A stretch of 20,974 bases of DNA. Origin: an uncultured Eubacteriales bacterium. Its GTDB lineage: Bacteria > Bacillota > Clostridia > Christensenellales > Borkfalkiaceae. A program made the position numbers and the translations under genes. Where the stretch lies: the NCBI GenBank assembly GCA_900549005.1, contig URMT01000021.1:1-20974 (forward strand), given 5' to 3'. Of the stretch, positions 20,902-20,974 are shown piece by piece. Under the pieces are notes generated by a model that searched no databases, was not told where the DNA came from, and saw only the letters and a list, made by a program, of their open reading frames with translations. Numbering within the stretch: position 1 is the first letter of the stretch; each line of letters starts with the position of its first letter.

Positions 20902-20974
20902 TGTCATTGACGCGCGTGCGCGAGCGAAGCGCTGCTCTGCCGAGGCTCCCGAAGGGAAACGGCAGATGAACGTA
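20902..20974. repeat. Repeat-family fragment at the window edge (copy D, incomplete)
   Basis: TGTCATTGACGCG (20902-20914) is identical to 12800-12812. It is followed by a GCGAGCGAAGCGC stretch and GGCTCCCGAAGGGAAACGG, which resembles the second module (TTTCCC-AAAGGGAGCC) in inverted orientation. CTGCCG (20937-20942) and CGGCAG (20960-20965) form a hairpin. The element runs off the window. The 20834-20901 stretch before it holds no gene. Confidence 0.65.

Overview
The window looks like the chromosome of a GC-rich, endospore-forming member of the Clostridia, probably an uncultured gut lineage. Eight of the 18 genes are sporulation or germination genes: a SipL-like coat morphogenesis protein, SpmA and SpmB, a SpoIVFA/SpoIVFB pair, and a complete GerA-type receptor (A, B and C subunits). 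The order metG-tatD-rsmA is a familiar Firmicutes arrangement. There are no rRNA, tRNA, phage, transposase or CRISPR features. The lineage is inferred from gene content only.

Layout. 1-287 is a gene-free upstream region with a possible SigE-type promoter. 288-5223 (+) holds sipL, ispE, an acidic two-TM protein of unknown function and a cysteine desulfurase; a strong terminator separates sipL from ispE. 5224-5638 is a convergent intergenic region with an AT-rich block and a promoter plus palindrome that face no gene. 5639-6786 (-) is spmA-spmB. 6940-10699 (+) is metG-tatD (overlapping) and rsmA. 11120-12750 (+) is the spoIVFA-spoIVFB pair (overlapping). 13170-14700 (-) is an 8-oxoguanine DNA glycosylase followed by a zinc-dependent phospholipase C-like protein, behind a good SigA-type promoter. 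14853-18901 (+) is gerAA-gerAB-gerAC. 19086-19667 (-) is an unrecognised membrane protein. 20165-20833 (+) is trmB.

How the genes work together. SipL is expected to couple the SpoIVA basement layer to the forespore coat. SpmA/B affect core dehydration. SpoIVFB is an intramembrane protease of the pro-SigK-processing type and SpoIVFA its regulator. GerA senses germinants. The rest is housekeeping: isoprenoid synthesis (ispE), sulfur mobilisation (desulfurase), translation and RNA modification (metG, rsmA, trmB), and nucleic-acid repair or turnover (ogg, tatD).

The most unusual material is non-coding. A family of short palindromic repeats, with TGTCATTTCGAC termini and GGAGAAATCTC inner arms, occupies the intergenic regions at 10758-10950, 12734-13065 and 19943-20041, with a fragment at the window end. 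One copy appears to supply the last codons of spoIVFB. Other items are a promoter with a LacI-like palindrome and a downstream hairpin but no gene (5467-5599), a recurring TGCGCAT(AT)nGCGCA palindrome upstream of genes, and a GerAC homologue without a lipobox that carries a Ser/Gly linker. I did not find a clearly new multi-gene system; these are the best leads.
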